From Solirubrobacterales bacterium (GTDB lineage Bacteria; Actinomycetota; Thermoleophilia; Solirubrobacterales; Solirubrobacteraceae), in the NCBI GenBank assembly GCA_019240115.1, contig JAFAYV010000052.1, forward strand, positions 90,681 to 154,680: a stretch of 64,000 nt of DNA, given 5' to 3'. Of the stretch, positions 9,325 to 18,679 are shown piece after piece. Each line of letters starts with the position of its first letter. Position 1 is the stretch's first letter. Both the position numbers and the translations under genes were made by a program. Under the pieces are notes generated by a model that ran no database searches, was not told where the DNA came from, and was given only the letters and a program-made list of their open reading frames with translations.

Positions 9325-11562
9325 TCAGGCGGAGACGTAGGTGGACGCCGGGGCGTAGGACCGGTCCGAGGAGCTGACGGCGTTGACGACGACCCCGATC
9401 GTGCGAGCGTCGAGGCTCTGGAGCTCGTCGCGCAGGGCGAGCGCGTCCTCGCGAGTGCTCTTGTCCAGGCGGCTGACGATGAGCACGCCGCTGACCTGCC
9501 CGATGATCGGAATCGCGTCGGGCACCGCCGACGGCGGCGGGGAGTCGATGACCACGAGGTCGTAGGCATCCTCGGCGGCGCTGATCAGGTCGCGCATCTC
9601 CTCGGAGGAGAGCATCGCCAGCGGGTTGGGACCGGGGCTGCCCTTGACCTTCTGTCGCTCGCCGGCGAACACGATCTCGAGGCCCGGGTCGCGCTCCTGC
9701 GGTGCGAAGCCGTACAGGTCGCCGGGGGCCACGAACGCGCCCGGCTCGTCGCCGCTCGCGCCGTTGCCGCGAGCGTCGTGACGGTCGCTGGGGTCCGCCG
9801 CCGCGCGGTCGCCGTGGATGCCGCCGTTGGCCGGGCGGTCGGCGTGTCCGCCGTCGCCCCCGGTGGCCGCGTGGTCGGCGCGTCCGCCGTTGCCCCCGGT
9901 GGCCGCGTGGTCGGCGCCTCCGCCGTTGCCCCCGGTGGCCGGGTGGTCGGCGCCTCCGCCCTCGCCCCCGGTGGCCGCGTGGTCGGCGCCTCCGCCGTTG
10001 CCCCCGGTGGCCGGGTGGTCGGCGCGTCCGCCGTTGCCCCCGTTGCCCCCGGCGAGGGCCGCGGGGGCGGGGTCGCCGCGGTCGATGCCCTTCAAGAACC
10101 AGAAGTCATCGTCGCGGGGGCGCGTGATCACCGGCTCGTCCGCGGCCGCCTCGGCGGTCTCGGCGTGGCCGAGCTCGTCCGCGGGCGCCGCGGCCTGCGC
10201 CGGGGCCGGATCGGCGATCGCCCCGGCCGCGGGCTGCGGCCGCGTCTCGAGCTCGTGCCAGGGCTCGAGCTGTGGCTCGGGCTCGCGCTCGGGCTGGGGC
10301 TCGGGCTCGGGCTCGGGGCCGGGCTGGGGCTGGTGGGTCTCCGACGAGATCACCGGCTCGCGAGCGGGCTCGGAGGATGGCGCGGTGGAGAGCGGCACCG
10401 AGCGCAGGACGTCCTGGAGGCTCAGCCGCGGAGCCGCGAGGATGTCGATGAGGCCCGACTCGACCTCGGCGCCGATCCGCGAGGCGATGACCGGCCGGCG
10501 GAAATCGGCCTCGATGAGCAGCACCCGAGCCCCCGAGCGAGCCGCGGTCAAGGCGAGGTTCCAGGCGACGGTGCTCTTGCCCTCGCCGCCGACGGCCGAG
10601 GTCACGAGCACCGAACGCACGGGCTCGCGGTGCACACTGGAGAGGTTCGGACTCGACAGCTTGGCGTAGACCATCGCGAAGGACTCGAGCGCCAGTCCCG
10701 ATGGCCCGTTCCCGTCCCGCCCCCAGGCCCGAGCGAGCGTCCGCGTGCGCGGGACGGCCGCGAGCACGGGACCATCGAGCGCGGCGGCGGCGTCCTGCGG
10801 CGCGCGCAGGCGACGGTCGAGCCCGGCGAACATGATCGCGAGCAGGATCCCCAGGAACAGGCCGAGGACGACGCCCCCGAGCACGATCCGCAGCGTCTTC
10901 GGAGAGCTCGGCGCGGTCGGGGCGGTCGCGGGCGCGACCATCTGCACGCCCGTGTTCTGCAGCGAGCGCAACGTCGCCAGGCTCGACAGCTGCTGGCGCA
11001 GGTTGCTCGCCGCCCCCGCGTTGCCCCGACGGCCGCCGAGCCCCTGAAGCTGGTGCTGGAGATCGGCCTGCTCCTTCTCGATCCGGCTCACGTTGGCCTG
11101 GGTGGCCAGGCGGGCGACCTGAACGCCGTAGGCGTTGGCGACGCGCGCGGCGAGCGCGGGCGTGGCCTGCGTCGACTTGATCATCAGGAGGTTCGAGGAG
11201 CCGTCGTTGGTGACCGACACGCTTCCGGGCAGGCCACCGCCGGCGTAGGGCGGCCCAAGGGTGGCCGCGGTGGCGTCCGCGACGACCGGCAGCGTGGCGA
11301 GGCCCACGAGGGTGTTGAGGTCGGTGCCCTGCGCCGTCAGGCTCGATGACGAGCTCTGACTCCCGCTCGAGACGTCGCTCGTCCCCTGGTTGACGACCAT
11401 GTTGGCGGTCGCGACGTACTGCTTGGGCTGGCTGGCCGCGTAGCCGTAGGCCGCCGCGGGCACGAGGATCAGGCAGGCCAGCACCAGCCACCAGCGCCGG
11501 CGCAGGGCACGGAGAAAGGCGCGGAAGGAATCCGTCGTGGCTCCGGGGAAATCATTTGGCAT
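9325..11562 (-). CDS. Wzz-type chain length determinant + BY-kinase (tyrosine autokinase) with ~235-aa low-complexity insertion
   Basis: MPNDFPG start at 11562; TM segments, Walker A GGEGKS, A' VLLIEADFRRP, Walker B LVVIDSPP; Pro/Glu- and Gly/Asn-rich insert between A' and B. Confidence 0.88.
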   Translation of the reverse strand: MPNDFPGATTDSFRAFLRALRRRWWLVLACLILVPAAAYGYAASQPKQYVATANMVVNQGTSDVSSGSQSSSSSLTAQGTDLNTLVGLATLPVVADATAATLGPPYAGGGLPGSVSVTNDGSSNLLMIKSTQATPALAARVANAYGVQVARLATQANVSRIEKEQADLQHQLQGLGGRRGNAGAASNLRQQLSSLATLRSLQNTGVQMVAPATAPTAPSSPKTLRIVLGGVVLGLFLGILLAIMFAGLDRRLRAPQDAAAALDGPVLAAVPRTRTLARAWGRDGNGPSGLALESFAMVYAKLSSPNLSSVHREPVRSVLVTSAVGGEGKSTVAWNLALTAARSGARVLLIEADFRRPVIASRIGAEVESGLIDILAAPRLSLQDVLRSVPLSTAPSSEPAREPVISSETHQPQPGPEPEPEPQPEREPEPQLEPWHELETRPQPAAGAIADPAPAQAAAPADELGHAETAEAAADEPVITRPRDDDFWFLKGIDRGDPAPAALAGGNGGNGGRADHPATGGNGGGADHAATGGEGGGADHPATGGNGGGADHAATGGNGGRADHAATGGDGGHADRPANGGIHGDRAAADPSDRHDARGNGASGDEPGAFVAPGDLYGFAPQERDPGLEIVFAGERQKVKGSPGPNPLAMLSSEEMRDLISAAEDAYDLVVIDSPPPSAVPDAIPIIGQVSGVLIVSRLDKSTREDALALRDELQSLDARTIGVVVNAVSSSDRSYAPASTYVSA
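9835..10050. repeat. 36-bp tandem repeat encoding GGNGGxADHxAT (~6 copies)
   Basis: Motif g[tc]ggtcggcg recurs at 9835, 9871, 9907, 9943, 9979 and 10015, exactly 36 bp apart. Confidence 0.95.
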
Positions 11563-11564
11563 GG

Positions 11565-13040
11565 TTAGTTGGCTCCGCGGCGCCGCAGGACGGACGGGAG
11601 CGTGCGGATCAGCAGGCGCACGTCGCCCCACAGCGACCAGTTGGTGACGTACAGATAATCGAGCTTGACCATCTCATCGAACGGGATGCGAGCCCGGCCC
11701 AGGACCTGCCAGACGCCGGTGATCCCCGGGGTGAGATCGAGCCGTCGCCGACCCCACTCCGAGACCTGGGCGTGATCGCCGACGGTGAGCGGACGCGGGC
11801 CCACGAGGCTCATCTCCCCCCTGATCACGTTGAGCAGCTGGGGCAGCTCGTCGAGGCTGGTATGGCGCAGGAACCGACCGACGCTGGTGATGCGGGGATC
11901 GCGATCGAGCAGCAGCCAGTGCGGATCGCCGCTCTGCGCCCGCAGCGACTGCTGCATCGCCTCGGCGTCGACGACCATCGTCCGGAACTTGAGAACCCGG
12001 AAGCGACGGCCCCGGCGCCCGACCCGCTCCTGGGTGAACAGCGCCGGCCCGGACGAGGTGAGTCGCACGAGCAGCGCGACGACGAGCATCACCGGCAGCG
12101 CCACCAGCATGGCCGTGCTGGCGAGCAGCAGATCCATGCCGCGCTTGAGCCCGCGTGATGAGCGGGTCAGCGCGGGCGGGTTGATCCCGAGGATGGTGAT
12201 CCCCTCGATGTCGTCGATCTCGACCGACGGCCCGAGGACGTCGACCATGCTCGGCACGAGGCTGACCGGGATGCTGCGCGCGCTCGCGCGGCGCACGAGG
12301 TCGATCAGATCGGTCTGGCGCAGGCTCGGTCCGGCGACGATCCGCTCGATCGCCGCCTCCTCGGTCACCGCGTCGAAGTCGTCCAGGCGACCCAGGCAGG
12401 CCACCTCGCCACCGACGGGCGGGCCGGGACGGTCGGAGACGTCGAGGTAGCCCGACGGCGCCAGCCGGTATTCGGGGTGCCCGCGCATCTTGCGCACGAG
12501 CAGGGTCGCGAGCGGCTCGTCGGTGACGAGCAGCACCCGCTCGGGCGCGACGAGCGCGCAGAAGATCCGCCGCGTGGCCGCGCGCGCGAGCAGCACGCAG
12601 ACCCAGCCGGTGATCACGAAGGCGACGAACTGCTCGAGGTTGATCTTCTCCAGCGGCGTGGCCCGGAAGACCGTCCAGAGCGCGAGCGCGCCGAACACCA
12701 TCGCGTGGAACACCCACGGCACGTCGTCGACGGTGCAATGGCTGACGCGCTTGCCGTCGGCGTCGTAGAGGCCGTAGATCTTGAGCAGGAGGATCCAGAG
12801 CGGCAGCGTGACCAGGCCGGCGATCAGATCGTCGGCGTGGTGGTGGGACCCGAAGGCATAGAGGCTGACCGCGAGCCCGACGGCGATCCCGACGGCATCG
12901 CCGCCGGCGAGCAGCCGCCGCTGGAGCGTCGCCCGCCGCGAGCGCGACCGCCGTGCCGCGTGAGGACCGGGCGCGTCGAGTCCGAGCGCGGGCTCATCGC
13001 CGGCGAGCTGGTTGACGGTGGTCGGTCGGATCGGTGGCAT
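11565..13040 (-). CDS. Exopolysaccharide biosynthesis polyprenyl glycosylphosphotransferase (initiating sugar transferase)
   Basis: C-term KRGMDLLLASTAMLVALPVMLVVALLVRLTSSGPALFTQERVGRRGRRFRVLKFRTM...LDELPQLLNVIRGEMSLVGPRP...PGITGVWQV. Confidence 0.93.
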   Translation of the reverse strand: MPPIRPTTVNQLAGDEPALGLDAPGPHAARRSRSRRATLQRRLLAGGDAVGIAVGLAVSLYAFGSHHHADDLIAGLVTLPLWILLLKIYGLYDADGKRVSHCTVDDVPWVFHAMVFGALALWTVFRATPLEKINLEQFVAFVITGWVCVLLARAATRRIFCALVAPERVLLVTDEPLATLLVRKMRGHPEYRLAPSGYLDVSDRPGPPVGGEVACLGRLDDFDAVTEEAAIERIVAGPSLRQTDLIDLVRRASARSIPVSLVPSMVDVLGPSVEIDDIEGITILGINPPALTRSSRGLKRGMDLLLASTAMLVALPVMLVVALLVRLTSSGPALFTQERVGRRGRRFRVLKFRTMVVDAEAMQQSLRAQSGDPHWLLLDRDPRITSVGRFLRHTSLDELPQLLNVIRGEMSLVGPRPLTVGDHAQVSEWGRRRLDLTPGITGVWQVLGRARIPFDEMVKLDYLYVTNWSLWGDVRLLIRTLPSVLRRRGAN

Positions 13041-13233
13041 CGCGATCGGCAGGGCGCCATCGGCGCGGCGACCCGTGCCGTCCCCGCACCTGCGCCCGAT
13101 GCCCGATGAACGCCGCGTCGAAGTGATTTCTGACGCCGCCCAGCACCCGCTCTCGTAAGTCCGAGATGTGGCGCGACGTTTCCCGTTCAGAGCCGGCGCC
13201 GTGGCGGCCCGGGCTCGCCCGGGAGGGTGTGCG

Positions 13234-15879
13234 ATGCGCGAGATTCAGACGACGGTCGCCGGGGCCCGATGGGCTCTCGTCATCGCCGTGGCGGCGGCGT
13301 TGGCCGTGCTGTGGCTGCCGAGTGGCGCCCGCGCGGCGACCGGAACGCTCACCTTCTCGAGCTGTCTGTCGGAGGGCGGCAGCGGCGGCTGTGGCGCCGC
13401 AAGCGGCCTGAGCGGACAGCACGGCCTCGTCGTCAGCCCGGACGGCACCGACGTCTACGCCGTCGGCAAGTCCTCGACCACCGGCCAGGTCGCCGAACTG
13501 CGGCGCGATCCCTCCAGCGGCACGCTGACCGAGACCGGCTGCGTCGCCGAGGACGGCGCCGACGGCTGCGCCGCCGGCCAGGGACTGACCGGCGCGGCGG
13601 GGATCGCGATCAGCCCCGACGGCCGCGACGTCTACGTGGCCTCGGACACGAGCAACGCCGTGGTCGCCTTCGCCCGCAACCCCTCGACGGGGGCGCTGAG
13701 CGAAATCGGCTGCATCGCCGAGACGGGGGTCGACGGCTGCACCCCGGCGGCCGGCCTGTCGGCAGCGACCGGGATCGCCGTCAGCCCCGACGGCGCCAAC
13801 GTGTACGCGACCTCGGAGACGAGCGACGCGGTCGTCGCCTTCAGCCGCAACGCCTCCTCGGGCGCGCTGACCTGGCAGGGGTGCACTGCGCACGGGGGCG
13901 CCGAGGGATGCGCCGCCGCCCCGGGCCTCGGAGAGGCCGAGAACGTCATCGTCAGCCCCGACGACGCCACCGTCTACGTGACCGGCTTCACCACCGACTC
14001 GGTGGCGACCTTCGACCGCAACGCCACCAGCGGGGCGCTGACCTTCGCCGGCTGCGTCGCCGAGGGCGGCGCCGACGGGTGCGTCGCCGGCCACGGCCTC
14101 GACGGCGCCGACGGGCTCGCGGTCTCGGGCGCCTCGCTGTATGTCGCCGCCGAGGGGTCGGGCGCGGTGGCGACATTCGCCCGCGGCGCCGCCGGGATCC
14201 TGACCGAGCAGGGCTGCGTCGCCGAGACGGTCGGCGATACGTGCGGCGAGGTCCGCGGTCTCAGCGGCACGGCGCGCGTCGCGGTCAGCGGGGACGGCGA
14301 CAGCGTCTACGCGGCGGGCTATCGCGGCAACACCCTGGTCACCTTCGCCCGAGCCGGCTCCGGCACCCTGACCGCCCAGTCGCCCTGCCTCGGGGCAAGC
14401 GGCAACGCCGACGGATGCACGGTCGTCGCCGGGCTGACGGCGCCCGCCGGACTCGCCGTCTCGCCCGACGGCGCCGACGTCTACGCCGGGGCGGCCACGA
14501 GCAACGCGGTGGACACCTTCCTGCGCCAGGCGCCGGCCTCCGGCGCGGGCCCGGCCGCGCCGGCGGTCGCTACCGGCTCGGCGACCGCCTCGCGCACCGC
14601 GGCGACCGTGACCGGAACCGTCGACCCGAACGGCGCGGCGACCACGTACCACTTCGACTACGGCACGACCAGCGGCTACGGCCACTCGACCTCGAACCAA
14701 TCGGCGGGCGCGGGCTCGTCCGCCGTCGCGGTGACCGCCGCGATCACCGGCCTGAGCGCCGACACCACCTACCACTACCGTCTCGTCGCGGTGAACGCCG
14801 GCGGCACCGTCGACGGGTCCGGTGGCGCATTCACCACCGGCGGCACCTACTCGCAGGCGATCCTCGCCGATCATCCCGTCTCCTACTGGCGCCTCGGCGA
14901 GCGGTCGGGGACGACCGCCGCGGACTCCGCCGGGACCCACCCGGGCACCTACACCGGCGGGTACACCCTCGGCACCCCCGGAGCCCTGGCCGGCGATCCC
15001 GATACCGCGGTCACGCTGAACGGGTCCAGCGGCTACGTCAACGTCCCCTTCACCGCGGCGCTGAACCCTGCCGGCAGCTTCTCGGTGCAGGCCTGGGTCA
15101 AGCCCGCGTCCTATCGCAGGAGCGACGACATGAGCATCGTCGACTCGCGCCCGTCGAGCGCCGCGGTCCATCGCGGCTACGACCTCGGGCTCGAGGAGGG
15201 CGATGGTCGGCCCTACATCGAGATCGGCACCGGCCGCACGTACGTGGCGATCGTCGCCGCGCAAGCCGTCCCGAAGCACCGCTTCACCGATCTGGTCGCC
15301 ACCTACGACGGCATGCGCGTCCGCCTGTACGAGAACGGCGATCTCGTCGCCGGTCCGACGAGGGTCGCCCTGGCGCGGAACCGGCGCACCCCGCTGAACC
15401 TCGGCGATCTCGACCACGGCGCCGGACAGTTCCTCGACGGCTCGATCGACGAGGCGGCGATCTACCGCACGGCGCTCAGCGCCGCCGCCGTCGCCCACGA
15501 CCATGCGGTCGGCACGGGCGGGTCCGCCGCGACGTCCCACCGCGCCGTCAGCTGGCGAGTGCTCGCAACCGCCTCCGGCACGATCCGCCCGGGCCGCTCG
15601 CGCAGCGTGACGGCGTGCTCGCGCCGCGCCGACGTCGCCATGTCGGACGACCTCTCGCTGAGCCCGCCCGCTCCGCGGGGCGGTCGGCTCGTCATCGTCG
15701 GCCGCGTCGACCGGGACGTCCGCTTTCGCGCCTCGGGCCTCGTCGTGCGCCGGCGCCCGGATTGCGCACGGGGTGGGTTCCGCCGCGTCCGGGCCACCGT
15801 GACGGTCCACGGCCGGCGCTTCTCGATCGTCATCGAGCGCGACCTGCCCGGCGTGTACGGGGTGTCGCTCCGTCGCTAG
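13234..15879 (+). CDS. Secreted protein: seven-repeat beta-propeller (Cys-pair per repeat), fibronectin-like linker, LamG domain
   Basis: Signal-like N-term; repeats with SPDGxxVY and GCVAExGADGC; GTVDPNGAATTYHFDYGTT; LamG-type YWRLGERSGTTAADSAG...VTLNGSSGYVNVPF. Confidence 0.8.
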   Translation: MREIQTTVAGARWALVIAVAAALAVLWLPSGARAATGTLTFSSCLSEGGSGGCGAASGLSGQHGLVVSPDGTDVYAVGKSSTTGQVAELRRDPSSGTLTETGCVAEDGADGCAAGQGLTGAAGIAISPDGRDVYVASDTSNAVVAFARNPSTGALSEIGCIAETGVDGCTPAAGLSAATGIAVSPDGANVYATSETSDAVVAFSRNASSGALTWQGCTAHGGAEGCAAAPGLGEAENVIVSPDDATVYVTGFTTDSVATFDRNATSGALTFAGCVAEGGADGCVAGHGLDGADGLAVSGASLYVAAEGSGAVATFARGAAGILTEQGCVAETVGDTCGEVRGLSGTARVAVSGDGDSVYAAGYRGNTLVTFARAGSGTLTAQSPCLGASGNADGCTVVAGLTAPAGLAVSPDGADVYAGAATSNAVDTFLRQAPASGAGPAAPAVATGSATASRTAATVTGTVDPNGAATTYHFDYGTTSGYGHSTSNQSAGAGSSAVAVTAAITGLSADTTYHYRLVAVNAGGTVDGSGGAFTTGGTYSQAILADHPVSYWRLGERSGTTAADSAGTHPGTYTGGYTLGTPGALAGDPDTAVTLNGSSGYVNVPFTAALNPAGSFSVQAWVKPASYRRSDDMSIVDSRPSSAAVHRGYDLGLEEGDGRPYIEIGTGRTYVAIVAAQAVPKHRFTDLVATYDGMRVRLYENGDLVAGPTRVALARNRRTPLNLGDLDHGAGQFLDGSIDEAAIYRTALSAAAVAHDHAVGTGGSAATSHRAVSWRVLATASGTIRPGRSRSVTACSRRADVAMSDDLSLSPPAPRGGRLVIVGRVDRDVRFRASGLVVRRRPDCARGGFRRVRATVTVHGRRFSIVIERDLPGVYGVSLRR

Positions 15880-15894
15880 CTAGCTATAGCTAGC
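15879..15894. other. 16-bp perfect palindrome GCTAGCTATAGCTAGC overlapping the end of the preceding stop codon
   Basis: Direct reading; reverse complement is identical. Confidence 0.9.
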
Positions 15895-16059
15895 CACCGG
15901 TGCGTCCGCGAGTCCGCAGGTCCGCGAGTCCGCGGAGATCAAGAGGGATAACGGCGGGCGCTCGGGATCATGTGTCGTGGCACGGACCGACGGATCGTTC
16001 TCACCGAACCCCGCGCGCCCTCTGACGCCGCGGCGGATTTCACCCACCCCCCGGGCCCT

Positions 16060-16082
16060 GTCTGCCGAACCCCAGGGCAGAC
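16060..16082. other. Hairpin GTCTGCC-N9-GGCAGAC in intergenic region
   Basis: Perfect 7-bp inverted repeat; no clear U-tract. Confidence 0.6.
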
Positions 16083-16220
16083 GCCGGGGGTCGGTTGTTT
16101 GTGATCAACCTCGCTCACGCCGAGCGACGACGCCCCCAACCGCGAGCCGATCCACCTTGCCATCCATGCCTCCTGGCCCAATCAGATCGAGATCGACCTC
16201 TCGATCTTCCACAGCGATCG

Positions 16221-17897
16221 TCACCGCCCGGGATCGATGCCGTAGTGGGGCACCGCCCAGCCGATGATCCTCTGGAACGCCGGCGCGGCCACCGAGCCGC
16301 CGTAGATCGAGCCTTGGGGCTCGTCGACGACGACGAGGCCGAGCAGCTGCGGGTGGTGGGCCGGGACCATGCCGACGAACGAGGCGACGTACTTGCTGTC
16401 GGAGTACCGGCCGTGGATGGCGATGTTCGCGGTGCCGGTCTTGCCCGCCATGTCGTAGCCGGGGATGGCGGCGCCCGAGGCGGTGCCGCCGTCGCCGAAG
16501 ACGCCGCGCAGCATCTGGCGCAGCTGCGCGGCGGTCGTGGGCGACAGGATGCGGTGGCCGGCGGGGGGCCGCACGGCCTTGTCGCCGATCGAGGAGACGA
16601 CGTGCGCCGCGCGCAGGATCCCGCCGTTGGCGATCGCGGCATACGCGGTGGCGATCTGGATCGGCGTCACCGACTCGCCCTGGCCGAACGGCAGGTTGCC
16701 CATCGAGGACCCCGAGTACTTGGAGACCGGCAGGATGATGCCGCCCTCTTCGCCGGGGAGGTCGACGCCGGTCGGCGAGCCGAAGCCGAAGCGGTGCACC
16801 CAGTCGTTGAAGCGGTCGGCACCGAGCCGCAGGCCGATCTCGTCGGCGCCGATGTTGCTCGAGTACTTGAGGATCCCGGCGGTGGACAGCGTCTCGTCGC
16901 CGTGCGGGTCGGCATCGTGGATCTGGCGGTCGGCGACCTGGAGCACCGGGGGGATGTTGAACTCGGTATTGGGCGCGATGAGCCCGTCCTGGAGCGCCCC
17001 GCCGACGGTGATCGCCTTGAACGTCGACCCCGGCTCGTAGTCGAAGTCCTGGCCGACCGCGAAGTCGGCGTCGGCCCAGGCGGGGGAGGCCCCGGGGTCG
17101 TTGGCGTTGACGCGCGGCCAGTTGGCGAGCGCGAGGATCGCCCCCGTGTTCGGGTTCATGACGATCGCGGTCGCCCGCCGGGGCCGGTAGCGCGCGCCGA
17201 CCCCCGCGAGGACCTGCTCGACCTCGTTCTGCAGCGCGACGTCGAGCGTCAGCGTCAGCGACTTGCCGGGCTTCATCTGGCGCACCTCGTCGATCGAGAT
17301 CGCCTCGCCACGGGCATCGTCGACGACCCGCCGCTCGCCGTTGACCCCCTGCAGCTGGCGGTTGTCGGCGTACTCGAGGCCGCTGTCGCCGCCCTGGTCG
17401 TTGACGCCGCCGATCAGCTGCGAGGCGGTCCAGCCGAGCGGATAGACCCGCTTGACGTCGGGCGTCGTCGTGATCCCGTCGATCGCCGCCGAGCCCAGCC
17501 GCAGCGACCCGATCCGCTGCGCCTGCGCGCTCGAGATCTGGTGGGCGAGCACCACGTACCCGGTGTGCGGCCGCGTAAGCTTGCCGAGCACGGTCAGCAC
17601 CGGCTGGCCCAGCAGCGGCGCCAGCATCTGAGCCACCGGCAGCGGTTCCTTGATCAGGTAGGGGTCGGCGGTGACCTCGGCGGCCGACTCCGACAACGCG
17701 AGCTGCACGCCGTTGCGGTCGCTGATCACCCCGCGAGTCGCGGGAATCGACACGTTGACGACCTGCTGAGTGGACGCCGCGCGCTGCAGCGACCCCGCCT
17801 TGAACGCCCCGAGATAGGTCGCGCGGGTCAGCGCGAGCCCGAGCAGGAGCAGGAATCCCAGGAAGAGAAACCCGACGCGGCGGTCGATCGCGGCCAT
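16221..17897 (-). CDS. ftsI: Penicillin-binding protein / peptidoglycan D,D-transpeptidase FtsI
   Basis: MAAIDRRVGFLFLGFLLLLGLALTRATYLG TM; RGVISDRNG; transpeptidase motifs YEPGSTFK, YSSN, KTGTANI; position after rsmH/ftsL-like gene. Confidence 0.9.
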   Translation of the reverse strand: MAAIDRRVGFLFLGFLLLLGLALTRATYLGAFKAGSLQRAASTQQVVNVSIPATRGVISDRNGVQLALSESAAEVTADPYLIKEPLPVAQMLAPLLGQPVLTVLGKLTRPHTGYVVLAHQISSAQAQRIGSLRLGSAAIDGITTTPDVKRVYPLGWTASQLIGGVNDQGGDSGLEYADNRQLQGVNGERRVVDDARGEAISIDEVRQMKPGKSLTLTLDVALQNEVEQVLAGVGARYRPRRATAIVMNPNTGAILALANWPRVNANDPGASPAWADADFAVGQDFDYEPGSTFKAITVGGALQDGLIAPNTEFNIPPVLQVADRQIHDADPHGDETLSTAGILKYSSNIGADEIGLRLGADRFNDWVHRFGFGSPTGVDLPGEEGGIILPVSKYSGSSMGNLPFGQGESVTPIQIATAYAAIANGGILRAAHVVSSIGDKAVRPPAGHRILSPTTAAQLRQMLRGVFGDGGTASGAAIPGYDMAGKTGTANIAIHGRYSDSKYVASFVGMVPAHHPQLLGLVVVDEPQGSIYGGSVAAPAFQRIIGWAVPHYGIDPGR

Positions 17898-17901
17898 GCC
17901 G

Positions 17902-18669
17902 CTATGGAGAGCCGGCGGTGGTGGCGGCGCTCGTCGTGCCTGCGCCGGCGGTCGTCGTCCCCGGTGCGGCCGCGGCGGCGGTCGTCGTCCCCGGTGCGGC
18001 CGCGGCGGCGGTCGTCGTCCCCGGTGCGGCCGCGGCGGCGGTCGTCGTCGCCGGTGCGGCCGCGGCGGCGGCCGAGGGCGGCTCGCTCGCGGCGAGCGCC
18101 GACGCAAAGCCGCCGGCGTCGGGGATGTGGATGTTGGCGGCGGCCCGTGCTGCGGTGCCGCTCGGATGCCCGCCGACGAACCGGATCGCCGACGGATCGG
18201 GCATCACCATCCCCATGTGCGCGGCGACGGTCTCGATCCGCTGGTCGGCGGACAGCTGCGCGACCTGGATGCGCAGCTGCTCGTTGCTGATCTGCAGGGC
18301 GCTGCCGCGCTCAAGCGTTGCACCGATGCCGGCGTTGAGCTTGAGCACCTCGACCTGCATCGCGACGATCCCCGCGAGCAGGACGCCGAGCAGCGGGATC
18401 CAGGCCCGGCCGCGGATGATCCGGTCCAGGAGCGCGAGGTCGGCGAGTGCCCGGATCCGAGCGGCGAGATCGAGCCGGCGGATGGACGCACCGACGGCGA
18501 CCGGGAGCGCCGGCGGCCGGGTCGCCCGCGCGGGTCCGGAGACGCGCCGAGGCGTCTGCGAGGCCCGGGGGCGCTGCAGCGGCGCACGGTGCCCGGCGGC
18601 GCGGGCGGCCCTGGCGGTCGCGGCCGGACGGCGGCGCGCGGCGGGGGGAGTGGTGGCGGTGGGAGTCAT
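17902..18669 (-). CDS. FtsL-like small division/membrane protein with Ala/Pro/Thr-rich repeat tail
   Basis: One TM (AWIPLLGVLLAGIVAMQVEVLKLNAGIG) followed by coiled coil; between rsmH and ftsI; C-term AAAAAPGTTT repeats. Confidence 0.7.
   Translation of the reverse strand: MTPTATTPPAARRRPAATARAARAAGHRAPLQRPRASQTPRRVSGPARATRPPALPVAVGASIRRLDLAARIRALADLALLDRIIRGRAWIPLLGVLLAGIVAMQVEVLKLNAGIGATLERGSALQISNEQLRIQVAQLSADQRIETVAAHMGMVMPDPSAIRFVGGHPSGTAARAAANIHIPDAGGFASALAASEPPSAAAAAAPATTTAAAAAPGTTTAAAAAPGTTTAAAAAPGTTTAGAGTTSAATTAGSP
17951..18070. repeat. 30-bp tandem repeat (4 near-identical copies) in the FtsL-like gene
   Basis: gtcgtcgtccccggtgcggccgcggcggcg at 17951, 17981, 18011; the 18041 copy differs by one base. 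Confidence 0.97.
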
Positions 18670-18679
18670 TGCGATCGGC

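Noticed and set aside
9835-10050. CRISPR-like regular repeat
   Set aside because: Contiguous 36-bp tandem repeat without spacers, in frame inside a kinase gene
9778-11349. 523-aa plus-strand ORF over the BY-kinase with VGASAVAPGGRV repeats
   Set aside because: Repeats are only the reverse frame of the 36-bp coding repeat; the minus strand carries Walker motifs
12994-15810. 938-aa minus-strand ORF
   Set aside because: Antisense to the propeller/LamG gene, which has clear domain repeats and a signal-like N-terminus; antisense protein is low-complexity
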